Shown one piece after another: positions 10,601 through 23,685 of a stretch of 64,000 nucleotides of DNA (positions are counted from its first letter, which is position 1; every line of letters begins with the position of its first letter). The position numbers and the translations under genes were made by a program. The notes below the pieces were generated by a model. It was not told where the DNA came from and did not search any database. It saw nothing but the letters and a program-made list of their open reading frames with translations. This DNA comes from Thuidium tamariscinum (taxonomy: Eukaryota > Streptophyta > Bryopsida > Hypnales > Thuidiaceae): positions 2,048,501 through 2,112,500 of the forward strand of contig OZ019759.1 in the NCBI GenBank assembly GCA_947034885.2, in the 5' to 3' direction.

Positions 10601-13600
10601 ACCAAAAATTGAGATTTTCAAATTTGAAATGCGAATTCATCATAGAACAAGAATGTTCTATGACATTCCAACATCTCTATTAATCTTTTGATCCCCCCTA
10701 TAGGATGATTTTCAATTCTATAGGCTACTGAAAATTGAACCGAAGGAGTGGCAGGGCAGTCTATTTTTTCAAATTCAACAAGAAATTGAGATTTTCAAAT
10801 TTGAAACGCGAATTCGTCATAGAACATGATTGTTCTACAACATTCCAACATCTCTATTAATCTTTTGATCCCTTCTATACGGTGATTTTCAATTCTATAG
10901 GCCATTCAAAATTGAACCCAAGGAGTGTCAGGGCAGCCTATTTTTTGAAATTCAACCAAAAATTGAGATTTTCAAATTTGAAACCCGCATTCGTCATAGA
11001 ACATGAATGTTCTAAGACATTCCAACATCTCTATTAATCTTTTGATCCCCCCCATAGGGTGATTTTCAATTCTATAGGCCATTCAAAATTGAACCCAAGG
11101 AGTGGTAGGGCAGCCTATTTTTTGAAATTCAACCAAAAATTGAGATTTTCAAATTTGAAACGCGAATTCGTCATAGAACATGAATGTTCTATGACATTGC
11201 AACATCTCTATAAATCTTTTGATCCCTTCTATAGGGTGATTTTCAATTCTATAGGCCATTCAAAATTGATCCCAAGGAGTGGCACGGTTGCCTATTTTTT
11301 GAAAATCAACCCAAAGTTGAGATTTTCAGGTTTGAAATGCGAATTCGTCATAGAGTATGAATGTTTTATGACATTCCAACATCTCTATAATTATGTTGTT
11401 CCTCCCTTTAGGGTGATTTTGAATTCTATAGGCCATTCAAAATTGAATCTAAAGAGTGGTAGGGCAGCCTATTTTATAAAATTCAACCAAAAATTGAGAC
11501 TTTCAAGTTTGGAATGCGAATTCGTCATAGAACATGAATGTTCTATGACATTCCGACATCTCTATAATTATTTTGTTCCCCCTTAAGGGTGATTTTCAAT
11601 TCTATAGGCCATTCCAAAATGAACCCACGAAATGGGAAGGCAGCTTATTTTTTCAAATTTAACAAAAAATAGGCAATTTCACGTTTGGAATGCCAATTTG
11701 TCATAGAGCATGAATTTTCTATGGCATTCCTACTTCTCTATATTTCTTTTGGTCTTCCCTTTACGTTGATTTTCAATTCTATAAGCCATTCCAAAATGAA
11801 CCCAAGTAGTGGTAGGGCAACTTATTATTTAAAATTCACAAAAAATAGACAATTTCAAGTTTGGAATGCAAATTTGTCATAGGACATGAATGATCTATGA
11901 CATTCCATCTTCTCTATATTTCTTTTGGTCCCCCCTTAGGATTGATTTTCAATTCTATAGGCCATTCAAAATTGAACCCAAGGAGTGCCAAGGCAGCCTT
12001 ATTCTTGGAATTCAACGAGAAATTGAGATTTTCAAGTTTGAAACGCAAATTCGTAATAGAACATGAACGTTCTATGACATTCCAACATCTCTATTAATCT
12101 TTTGATCCCCCCTATAGGGTGATTTTCAATTTTATAGGCCATTCAAAATTGAACCCAAGGAGTGTCAGGGCAGCCTATTTTTTGAAATTCAACCAAAAAT
12201 TGAGATTTTCAAGTTTGAAACGCGAATTCGTAATAGAACATGAATGTTCTATGACATTCCAACATCTCTATTAATCTTTTGATCCCCCCTATAGGGTGAT
12301 TTTCAATTCTATAGGCCATTCAAAATTGAACCCAAGGAGTGGTAGGGCAGCCTATTTTATGAAATTCAACCAAAAATTGAGATTTTCAAATTTGAAACGC
12401 GAATTCGTCATAGAACATGAATGTTCTATGGCATTTCAACATCTCTATTAATCTTTTGATCCCCCCTATAGGGTGATTTTCAATTCTATAGGCCATTCAA
12501 AATTGATCCAAAGGAGTGGCACAGTTGCCTATTTTTTGAAATTCAACAAGAAATAGTCAATTTCAAGTTTGGAATGAGAATTTGTCATAGAACATGAATC
12601 TTCTACGAAATTCCAACGTCTCTATAAATCTGCTGATCTCCCCTTTAGTATGATTTTCAATTCTATAGGCCATTCAAAATTGAACCCAAGGAGTGGTAGG
12701 GCAGCCTATTTTTTGAAATTCAACCAAAAATTGAGATTTTCAAGTTTGAAACGCAAATTCGTCATAGAACATGAATGTTCTATGACATTCCAACATCTCT
12801 ATAAATCTTTTGATCCCCTCCATAGGGTGATTTTCACTTCTATAGGCCATTCAAAATTGAACCCAAGTAGTAGTAGGGCAACTTATTATTTAAAGTTCAC
12901 AAAAAATTGGCAATTTCAAGTTTGGAGTGTGAATTTGTCATAGAGCATGAATTTTCCGTGGCATTCCAACTTCTCTATATTTCTTTTGGTCTTCCCTTTA
13001 CGTTGATGTTCAATTCTATAGGCCATTCCAGAATGAATCCAAGTAGTGGTAGGGCAACTTATTACTTAAACTTCACAAAAAATAGAGAATTTCAAGTTTG
13101 GAATGCCAATTTGTCATAGAGTATGAATGTTTTATGACATTCCAACATCTCTATAATTATTTTGTTCCCCCCTTTACGGTGATTTTCAATTCTATAGGCC
13201 ATTCAAAATTGATCCCAAGGAATGGCATGGTTGCCTATTTTTTGAAATTCAACCCAAAATTGAGATTTTCAAGTTTGAAATGGGAATTTGTCATAGAACA
13301 TGAATGTTCTATGACATTCCAACATCTCTATAATTATTTTGTTCCCCCCTTAAGGGTGATTTTCAATTCTATAGGCCATTCCAAAATGAACCCATGAAAT
13401 GGGAAGGTAGCCTATTTTTTCAAATTTAACAAAAAATAGGCAATTTCAAGTTTGGAATGCGAATTTGTCATAGAGCATGAATTTTCTATGGCATTCCTTC
13501 TTCTCTATATTTCTTTTGGTCTTCCCTTTACGTTGATTTTGAATTCTATAGGCCATTTTAAAATGAACCCAAGGAGTCGCACGGCAGCCTATTTTTTGGA

Positions 13601-16600
13601 ATTCAACCAAAAATAAAGATTTTCAAGTTTGAAATGCGAATCGTAATAGAGTATGAATGTTTTATGACATTCCAACATATCTTTAATTATTCTGTTCCCC
13701 CCTTTAGGTTGATTTTTTATTCTCTTGGCCATTCCAGAATGATCCCACGAAATGGGAAGGCAACCTATTTTTTCAAATTTAACAAAAAATACGCAATTTC
13801 AAGTTTGGAATGCCAATTTGTCATAGAGCATGAATTTTCTATGGCATTCCTTCTTCTCTATATTTCTTTTGGTCTTCCCTTTACGTTGATTTTGAATTCT
13901 ATAGGCCATTTTAAAATGAACCCAAGGAGTGGCAAGGTAGCCTATTTTTTGGAATTCAACCAAAAATAAAGATTTTCAAGTTTGAAATGCGAATCGTAAT
14001 AGAGTATGAATGTTTTATGACATTCCAACATCTCTATAATTGTTCTGTTCCCCCCTTTAGGTTGATTTTTAATTCTCTAGGCCATTCCAGAATGATCCCA
14101 CGAAATGGGAAGGCAGCCTATTTTTTCAAATTTAACAAAAAATAGGCAATTTCAAGTTTGGAATGCCAAGTTATTATAGAGCATGAATTTTCTATGGCAT
14201 TCCTACTTCTTTATATTTCTTTTGGTCTTCCCTTTATGTTGATTTTGAATTCTATAGGCCATTCCAGAATGAATCCAAGTAGTGGTAGGGCAACTTATTA
14301 CTTAAACTTCACAAGAAATAGTCAAATTCGAGTTTGGAATGCGAATTCGTCATAGAACATGAATGTTCTATGACATTCCAACATCTCTATTAATCTTTTG
14401 ATGCCCCATGTAGGGTGATTTTCAATTCTATAGGCTATTCAAAATTGAATCCAAGAATTGGTAGGGTAGCCTATTCTTTCAAATTCTACAAAAAAAAGGC
14501 AATTTCAAGTTTGGAATGCCAATTTGTCATAGAGCATGAATTTTCCGTGGCATTCCAACATCTCTATATTTCTTTTGGTCTTCCCTTTACGTTGATGTTC
14601 AATTCTATAGGCCATTCCAGAATGAACCCAAGTAGTGGTAGGGCAACTTATTATTTAAACTTCACAGAAAATAGACAATTTCAAGTTTGGAATGCGAATT
14701 TCTCATAGAGTATGAATGTTTTATGACATTCCAACATCTCTATAATTATTTTGTTCCCCCCTTTAGGGTGATTTCAATTCCATAGGCCATTCAAAATTGA
14801 TCCCAAGGAGCGGCACGGTTGCCTATTTTTTGAAATTCAACCCAAAATTGAGATTTTCAAGTTTAAAATGCGAATTCGTCATAGAACATGAATGTTTTAT
14901 GACATTCCAACATCTCTATAATTATCATGTTCCCCCCTTTAGGGTGATTTCAATTCCATAGGCCATTCAAAATTGATCCCAAGGAGCGGCACGGTTGCCT
15001 ATTTTTTGAAATTCAACCAAAAATTAAGATTTTCAAGTTTAAAATGCGAATTCGTCATAAAACATGAATGTTTTATGACATTCCAACATCTCTATAATTA
15101 TTTTTTTCCCCCCTTTAGGGTGATTTTCAATTCTATAGGCCATTCCAAAATGAACCGAAGTAGTGGTAGGGCATTTATTATTCAAAATTCACAAAAAATA
15201 GACAATTTCAAGTTTGGAATGCAAATTTGTCATAGAGTATGAATGTTTTATGACATTCAACATCTCTATAATTATTTTGTTCCCCCCTTTAGGGTGATTT
15301 TCAATTCTATAGGCCATTCAAAATTGAATCCAAAGAGAGGTAGGGCAGCCTATTTTATGAAATTCAACCAAAAATTGAGATTTTCAAGTTTCAAACGCGA
15401 ATTCGTCATAGAACATGAATGTTCTATGACATTCCGACATCTCTATTAATCTTTTGATCCCCCCTTTAGGTTGACTTTCAATTCTATAGGCCATTCAAAA
15501 TTGATCCCAAGGAGCGGCACGGTTGCCTATTTTTTGAAATTCAACCAAAAATTGAGATTTTCAAGTTTGAAATGCGAATTCGTCATAGAACATGAATGTT
15601 CTATGACGTTCCAACATCTCTATTAATATTTTGATCCCCCCTATAGGGTGATTTTCAATTCTATAGGCTATTCAAAATTGAAGCCAAAAATTGGTAGGGT
15701 AGCCTATTATTTAAAATTCACAAAAAATAGACAATTTCAAGTTTGGAATGCGAATTTGTCATAGAGTATGAATGTTTTATGACATTCCAACATCTCTATA
15801 ACTATTTTGTTCCCCCTTAAGGGTGATTTTCAATTCTATAGGCCATTCCAAAATGAACCCACGAAATGGGTAGGGTAGCCTATTTTTTCAAATTTAACAA
15901 AAAATAGGCAATTTCAAGTTTGGAATGCCAATTTGTCATAGAGCATGAATTTTCTATGGCATTCCTACTTCTCTATATTTCTTTTGGTCTTCCCTTTACG
16001 TTGATGTTCAATTCTATAGGCCATTCCAGAATGAATCCAAGTAGTGGTAGGGCAACTTATTACTTAAACTTCACAAGAAATAGTCAAATTCGAGTTTGGA
16101 ATGCGAATTCGTCATAGAACATGAATGTTCTATGACATTCCAACATCTCTATAAATCTTTTGATCCCCTCCATAGGGTGATTTTCACTTCTATAGGCCAT
16201 TCAAAATTGAACCCAAGTAGTAGTAGGGCAACTTATTATTTAAAGTTCACAAAAAATTGGCAATTTCAAGTTTGGAGTGTGAATTTGTCATAGAGCATGA
16301 ATTTTCCGTGGCATTCCAACTTCTCTATATTTCTTTTGGTCTTCCCTTTACGTTGATGTTCAATTCTATAGGCCATTCCAGAATGAACCCAAGTAGTGGT
16401 AGGGCAACTTATTATTTAAAATTCACAGAAAATAGACAATTTCAAGTTTGGAATGCGAATTTGTCATAGAGCATGAATTTTCCGTGGCATTCCAACTTCT
16501 CTATATTTCTTTTGGTCTTCCCTTTACGTTGATGTTCAATTCTATAGGCCATTCCAGAATGAACCCAAGTAGTGGTAGGGCAACTTATTATTTAAAATTC

Positions 16601-18403
16601 ACAGAAAATAGACAATTTCAAGTTTGGAATGCGAATTTGTCATAGAGTATGAATGTTTTATGACATTCCAACATCTCTATAATTATTTTGTTCCCCCCTT
16701 TACGGTGATTTTCAATTCTATAGGCCATTCAAAATTGATCCCAAGGAATGGCACGGTTGCCTATTTTTTGAAATTCAACCCAAAATTGAGATTTTCAAGT
16801 TTGAAATGGGAATTTGTCATAGAACATGAATATTCTATGGCATTCCAACTTCTCTATATTTCTCTTGGTCTTCCCTTTACGTTGATTTTCAATTCTATAA
16901 GCCATTCCAAAATGAACCCAAGTAGTGGTAGGGCATTTATTATTCAAAACTCACAAAAAATAGACAATTTCAAGTTTGGAATGCGAATTTGTCATAGAGT
17001 ATGAATGTTTTATGACATTCCAACATCTCTATAATTATTTTGTTCCCCCCTTTAGGGTGAATTTCAATTCTATAGGCCATTCAAAATTGAATCCAAAGAG
17101 TGGTAGGGCAGCCTATTTTATGAAATTCAACCAAAAATAACGATTTTCAAGTTTGAAATGCGAATTCGTCATAGAACATGAATATTCTATGACATTCCGA
17201 CATCTCTATTAATCTTTTAATCCCTCCTATAGGGTGATTTTCAATTCTATAGGCCATTCAAAATTGAACCCAAGGAGTGGCAGGGCAGCTTATTTTTTGA
17301 AATTCAACCAAAAATTGAGATTTTCAAGTTTGAAATGCGAATTCGTCATAGAACATGAATGTTCTATGACATTTCGACATCTCTATTAATCTTTTGATCC
17401 CCCCTATAGGGTGATTTTCAATTCTATAGGCCATTCAAAATTGAACCCAAGGAGTGGCAGGGCAGCCTATTCTTTGAAATTCCAACAAAAATTGAAATTT
17501 TCAAGTTTGATACGCAAATTCGTCATACAACATGAATGTTTTATGATATTCCAACATCTCTATTAATCTTTTGATCCCCCCTGTGAGTGATTTTCAATTC
17601 TATAGGCTATTCAAAATTGAACCCTAGAATTGGTAGGGTAGCCTATTTTTTCAAATTCAACAAGAAATAGTCAATTTCGAGTTTGGAATGCAAATTGGTC
17701 ATAAAACATGAATCTTCAATGAAATTCCAACATCTCTATAATTCTTTTGGTCCCCCCTTTAGATTGATTTTCAATTTTATAGGCTATTCCAAAATGAACC
17801 CCAAAAGTGGCAAGGTAGCCTATTTTTTCAAATTGAACAAAAAATAGACAATTTCAAGTTTAGGATGGGAATTTGTCATAGAACATTCATGTTCTATGAG
17901 ATTCCAACTTCACAATTTTTTTTATTCTGCGTTCACATTGATTCTTAATTCTGTAGACCATTCGAAAATGAACCATAGAAATGGTAGGGCAACCAAGTTT
18001 TTAAAATTCAACCAAAAATAGATAATTTCAAGTTTCGAATGCGAATTTGTCATAGAACGTGAATGTTCTATGACATTCAATCTTCTCTATATTTCTTTTC
18101 GTCCCCCCTTTAGCTTGATTTTCAATTCTATTGGCCATTCCAAAATGAACCCCAAAAGTGGCACGGCAGCCTATTTTTTCAAATTCAACAATAAATAGAG
18201 AATTTCAAGTTTGGAATGCGAATTTGTAATAGAACATGAATGTTCTATGACATTCCAACATCTCTATAATTCTTCTGTTCTCCCCTTTAGGGTGATTTTC
18301 AATTCTATAGGCCATTCAAAATTGAACCCAAGAAATGGCAAGGTAGCCTATTTTTTGAAATGCAACCAAAAATAGAGAATTTCAAGTTTGGAATGCGAAT
18401 TTG
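7649..18403. repeat. 176/177-bp satellite array, block 1 (about 61 units)
   Basis: Head-to-tail units of 176 or 177 bp run without other sequence. Landmarks recur every unit: TTCAATTCTATAGGCCATTC, a GNCAGGGCAGCCTATTTTTT-like stretch, AATTTCAAGTTTGGAATGCG and a dyad with 13-nt arms TGTCATAGAACAT around a central GA. Spacings checked: 11074, 11251, 11428 and 11604 (177, 177, 176) and 15920, 16096, 16448, 16624 (multiples of 176). Divergence between units is moderate, with some neighbours almost identical. The length is close to one nucleosome plus linker, as in many centromeric or heterochromatic satellites, but no centromere evidence exists here. Open frames across units are a by-product. Confidence 0.95.
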
Positions 18404-19099
18404 TGTGAGCGCTCCTAACTTCACCCTCGAGCTAAAAGTTTTTCACACGGGTCCTGTGTCTAATTGAGTTTTCTTTCTAATTGGGTGTTAAAAGAAAGCC
18501 TTTCAAGCAATGAACTCTTTTAGTCACGTCTTTTAAGTGTTCTTTAATCTAATTTGTGGTTGTAGTTTTTATCTATTCTATTATGAAAGTCAGCCAAGTG
18601 GTCCTACTCTATTCTATTTTATCAAATGATATCAATTGCCTAAATCTAATTCCAAGCATTAGGTAAAAAGAAACTTAACAGTAAAACGATGAGAATGAAA
18701 ATCAAATGTGGGCGATTTACCTCCTCTACGTAAATCTCCATGGTCCCGTCGTCAAACATCATGTGCAAATATTCTCCTACAACCTCGCCATCGAAATCAT
18801 CCCGGCTCTCCATCTAATCCATAATAATTCTCAAGTTGTTGGTCAATTAATTTTGTCCTGTTTTAAAAGAAACTAAATGTTATGTAGCGTTAATTTAATT
18901 GCGTAATTCCTTTAATTCCTAAATCCCCGGTAATTAGGAAAATACTGCAATTTAATTAGTCTACCTAGTGGGTTAATGTTCTAATCTAAAGAAATTGATG
19001 CAAATCTAATAGTTACCTACTTGTTGTTGTTTATTTTAATTTTAATTTGATATTCCAACGAATTCCAATTGAATTAAATTAATTTGGATGAGAATTTTC

Positions 19100-19330
19100 C
19101 TTCAAATCTTTTCAAATCCAATTAATTTTGAAATTATTTTAATTCTAAAGAAATTGGTTGTCAATTTTGTTTGTTTCTTTTTGGCTTATTAGAATATTTT
19201 AATTGAAAACTATCATCAAATCTTTTCAAATCTAATTAATTTTTAAATTTGCGTTAATTTGTAAAGAAATTAGTTGTCAATTTGTTTGTTTCCCTTTTGG
19301 CTTATTAGGCCTAATAAAACAAAACAAACA
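19100..19330. repeat. Diverged ~114-bp tandem duplication inside the insertion
   Basis: AAATCTTTTCAAATC begins at 19104 and again at 19218. Both copies end with TTGTTTGTTTC and TTTTGGCTTATTAG. Differences between copies show the duplication is not recent. Confidence 0.7.
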
Positions 19331-20152
19331 AAATCCAAACCTTCTAAGAATCTAATTAATAACTAACTACCAAAGAATGTAGAACATTCCTAAAGAACAA
19401 GAATAAAACTCAATAGTATGATTCCGTTTAAATAGTTATTTAATTCCAAAGGTCAACTTCCAAGGAATAAGGAACCTTATTCAATAGTAATGTTCCTTTG
19501 GATATTAATTTTATAATGTTAATACCTTCCGTTTTGCAATCTCCGAGCCTTAATCTCTTCACAAGTCTAGTTTTCTTCCTCAATTGGTTTTTGTTGCAAT
19601 GTTTCATGAGAGAGACGACGGCTATGGAGTTTGAGTGTTGATATTTTGGTGAGAAATGTGAAACTCTAAGATTTAGATTTTCAAATGAAATTAAAAAAAA
19701 GGGGTTGTGGCGCTAACTGCCAACCCTTGATTTTGTTAAAAATCAATTTTTTGTGTTTCAAAATCTCACTTGTGAGTGACTGGCTCTCTCCGCCCAGCCT
19801 GCTGGCTCACTCCGCCCGGCCACGCTGGCTCTGGTCCGCCCGGCCTCTGGCCTCCTTTGCCCAGCTGTTGGCTCTGGTCCGCTGGTTGCTGGCTCTAGTC
19901 CGCCCAGCGGCTGGCTCTCTCACACAACTTTGATTTTTTTGGGTTTAAGTACCTTTGAATTTTGGATTTAACACACCTTAATTCTAATACTAGAATATGT
20001 GGCAATGTTTAACGGGGCATGGGAAATAACCCCACTTGGTGTTTAACCCTTTTGACTCCCAATTCAAGGTTTCTTAAGTTTATAACTTTGGGGTATTATA
20101 AGTTCAAAGCTTCGCCGTGAAAATGTTGAATCGTATTTTAAGAGTTTTATTC

Positions 20153-20300
20153 GCAAAAGGAGGTACACATGACAGTATTTAACCTAACTTTCACTTTAAA
20201 TCCTTAAAATGTCTTAGTATTTTGGGATTTTGCAACCAAAGGAGGTACACATGACAGTGTTTAAACCGAACTTTGGCGTTCAATGCTCAAAATTTCCGTG
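20153..20300. repeat. 80-bp tandem duplication with purine-rich core
   Basis: The string AAAGGAGGTACACATGACAG occurs at about 20157 and 20237. The purine-rich AAAGGAGG could be mistaken for a polypurine tract, but two copies 80 bp apart and no LTR next to them argue for a simple duplication. Confidence 0.7.
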
Positions 20301-20531
20301 AATTAGTGACAAAGGAAGCGTCGAGGTCTTGCCTCTTGAGTATGTGACAAAGAAAAGAAATGAAAATTGAAGGGGCCCTAAGCCTTCAAACTTGAAAAGA
20401 ACTAAACATAAACTAGACTTGGCCAAAATACTTGGTCCAAGTAGTGCCCCAACCGTGTCGGTGGCACAAGTAACAGAAGAACAAAGTGTCGGTGCGAGAA
20501 ATAAGGGTATTGGCAACCTCGAGGGGGGCCC

Positions 20532-20539
20532 TTATATAC
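20532..20539 (+). promoter_or_regulatory. TATA-like box in the LTR-like insertion
   Basis: TTATATAC sits between GC-rich flanks (GGGGGGCCC to the left, CGTGGCCGGG to the right), a contrast with the AT-rich surroundings where chance TATA strings are common. It could be the promoter of the LTR. No transcript evidence is available. Confidence 0.3.
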
Positions 20540-22101
20540 CCGTGGCCGGGCCCCTCTCGGTAATTGCCAGTCAAAACACTTTGTTACTTCTTATCCTAAA
20601 CTACCCTAATGTAATTCCAAAATATTAGTTGTTTAATGGTGGAAATTTCTAAAAACATCCCCATTTGGCAAAAGAAATCTTGGCCAAATCAAATCCAAGA
20701 TCTTAACCCAAAATATTTTGGAATTAACCCTAATTTACGTAGATATTTTGCAAATTAACCAAAAGTCATTTTGAAAATTGTCTTTCTTTAGCCCAAAGAT
20801 GGCTTTTTACGCAAGAAAGAGATCTTGACCAAATCCAATCTTTGATTTTCCAAGAGATATTTCCAAAATCACTTCTAATTAACCGCAATTAACGATTAAA
20901 AAGTCAAACTAAGAGCTGACCCTCTCTATCTCTTAGGGAACAACTCGAAACGGAAAATCGTTTGCGCCATTGTCTTTAAAAGACCCCAATTAGCCTAAAG
21001 GACCCCTTACCCCTCACTCTTAGGCCATTTGTGCACCCAAATTGGAATTACAGTAACTCCAATTAAAAGTCAAAAATCTAACTTCTAGGATTTGCGCATT
21101 TCGATGAATCTGTCAGGCCAGGGTTGTTAGGAATGTCCGTGAGAGTAAGGAATGACCCCTTATTTGCGACAATCAGACATCATTCGCTCTTGATACGCCG
21201 GTCAACCCGCCGCCAACTTGTAACTTCTAGTGAAATTCGATGCCGATGCCGGTTTTGGTAGTTGGGAATGTCGGAATGTCTTCAAATTTGACCGGGCGCT
21301 TATTAAGCACACAAAAACCTATCCTAATTTTAGTGAGATTTTACCGCATTATATGTAATTTTTATGAATTTACAAATATTTCTATGTGCGGTTGATTTCC
21401 CATGGAGTCAACGTGGAGTTTTGGAAAAATCCGAAATAAATTGGGTAACATCTAGGGCACTCCTAGATTCTTGGTGTAAGTCCCACGCAACCTTGCACCT
21501 TTCTAATTTTAGTAATTTGGAATTACTTTGCCCAATTGGACAATTTAATTCCCGATGCCTGGGAATCTTGGACAATTGTTTGATTCTTGTTCGCTCCTAG
21601 CATGCTCCTATCCTTGGAACACCTCTCTATAGTCTTCAATCTCCAATCATCCATCTTTTATCTTATGAAGTGCGAATTCTCCAAATCCATTGAAGTGGTT
21701 TTTACCTTTAAATTCAATTTGTTCCAAAATTGAACTTAAGCCCTGGTAACTCTTCCACGCTCGTAGTAGACCCTTTTAGCTTAGTCAGTATATCACGTGC
21801 ATCCTTAAAAGGTTGATTTTGCACAGACACGTACTAGGACTGACTAACTCTCGATTCCTTATTTCTCTCGGAATTACTAAATCTTTACATAAACTTGCTT
21901 TGGAGACTTAGAATGATTCAAATTTCTAGGATTAGGAATTTTCCACCTTCTAAGTTGGTTTTCCACCATTTTGGCATAGACTGATACCAAAACTCCCTCA
22001 ACACTCTTTTTATGTCTTTTTCTTGAATATTTTGACTAATTTTCGCTATTTAATCGCAAAAAATGGACCCAGAGTCCTAAGTGCCATCTCGAGGGCTCAC
22101 A

Positions 22102-23685
22102 ATTTGTCATAGAACAAGGATGTTCTATGACATTCCAACTTCTCTACATTTCTTTTGGTCCCCTCTTTAGGTTGATTTTCAATTCTATAGGCCATTCCAA
22201 AATAAACCCAAGAAGTGGCACGGCAGCCAATTTTTTGAAATTCAACAAAAAATAGACAATTTCAAGTTAGGAATGCAAATTTGTCATAGAACATGAATGT
22301 TTTATGACATTCCAACTTCACTATATTTCTTTTGGTCCCCCCTTTAGGTTGATTTTCAATTCTATAGGCCAATCCAAAATGAACCCAAGAAGTGTCAGGG
22401 CAGCCTATTTTTTCAAATGTAACAAAAAATAGACAATTTCAAGTTTGGAATGCGAATTTGTCATTGAACATTCATGTTCTATGACATTCCTACTTCTCTA
22501 TATTTCTTTTGGTTCTTCCTTTCGTTGATTTTCAATTCTATAGGCCATTCGAAAATGAATCTAAGCAGTGCTAGGGCAACCTATTATTTAAAATTAACAA
22601 AACATAGTTAATTTCAAGTTTGGAATGCAAATTTGTCATAGAAAATCAATGTTCTATGACATTCCATCTTCTCTATATTTCTTTTGGTCCCCCCTTTAGG
22701 TTGATTTTCAATGCCATAGGCCATTCCAAAATGAACCCAAGAAGTAACAGGGCAGCCTATTTTTTCAAATTGAACAAAAAATAAACTATTTCAAGTTTGG
22801 AATGTGAATTTGTCATAGAACATTCATGTTTTATAACATTCCAACATCTCTATATTTCCTTTTCTCTCCCCTTTAGGTTGATTTTCAATGCCACAGGCCA
22901 TTCCAAAATGAACCCAAGAAGTTGTAGGGCATCTTACTTTTTCAAATTCAACAAAAAGTAATCCATTTCAAGTTTGGAATGCGAATTTGTCATAGAACAT
23001 GGATGTTCTATGACATTCCTACTTCACTATATTTCTTTTGGTCCTCCCTTTACGTTGATTTTTAATTCTATAGGCCATTCCAAAATGAATCCAAACAGTG
23101 GTAGGGCAACCTATTTTTTCAAATGTAACAAAAAATAGGCAATTTCAAGTTTGGAATGCGAATTTGTCATAGAACATTTATATTCTATGACATTCCAACG
23201 TCTCTATATTTTCTTTTATCCCCCCTGTAGGTTGATATTCAATGCCACAGGCTATTCCTTAATGAACCCAAGAAATGGCAGGGCAGCCTATTTTTTTCAA
23301 ATTCAAGAGAAAATAGAGAACTTTAAGTTTGGAATGGGAATTCGTCATAGAATATGGATGTTCTATGACATTCCAACTCCTCTATATTTCTTTTGGTCCC
23401 CCTTTAGGTTGATTTTCAATTCTATAGGCCATTCCAAAATGAACTGAAGAAGTGGCAGGGCAGCCTATTTTTTCAAATTTAACAAAAAATAGGCAATTTC
23501 AAGTATGGAATGCGAATTTGTCATAGAACATGAATGTTCTATGACATTCCAACATCTCTATAATTCTTCTAGTCCCCCCTTTAGGTTGATTTTCAATTCT
23601 ATAGGCCATTCAAAATTGAACCCAAGAAACGGCACGGTAGCCTATTTTTTCAAATTCAACAAAAAATACACAAATTCGAGTTTGG
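22102..23685. repeat. 176/177-bp satellite array, block 2 (about 9 units)
   Basis: Same unit and landmarks as block 1, resuming directly after the insertion at 18404-22101 and ending at the TSD of the next insertion. Some units have ATTC rather than GAAT at the dyad centre (near 22464), showing the two palindrome orientations. Confidence 0.92.

Larger units (their letters stand above)
18404..22101. mobile_element. 3.7-kb LTR-like insertion (TG...CA, TSD ATTTG)
   Basis: It starts TGTGAGCGCTCC and ends CGAGGGCTCACA. ATTTG is repeated exactly at 18399-18403 and 22102-22106, and the satellite continues across the break. A 5-bp duplication with TG/CA ends is the hallmark of retroviral-type integration. 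I see no pair of internal LTRs, primer-binding site or pol gene, so it may be one very long solo LTR or a non-autonomous element. Inside are a ~114-bp duplication (19100-19330), a GC-rich run of CTGGCTCTGGTCCGCC-like units (19790-19920), a TATA-like site and an 80-bp duplication. No gene could be supported. Confidence 0.8.

Noticed and set aside
7762-17004. Many 60-175 codon frames with repeated peptide phrases
   Set aside because: They follow satellite unit phase, shift between 176- and 177-bp units, and lack start context, splice sites or a consistent beginning. Treated as satellite by-products.
20150-20260. Polypurine tract of an LTR element
   Set aside because: AAAGGAGG occurs twice 80 bp apart as part of a duplication and is not next to an LTR start.
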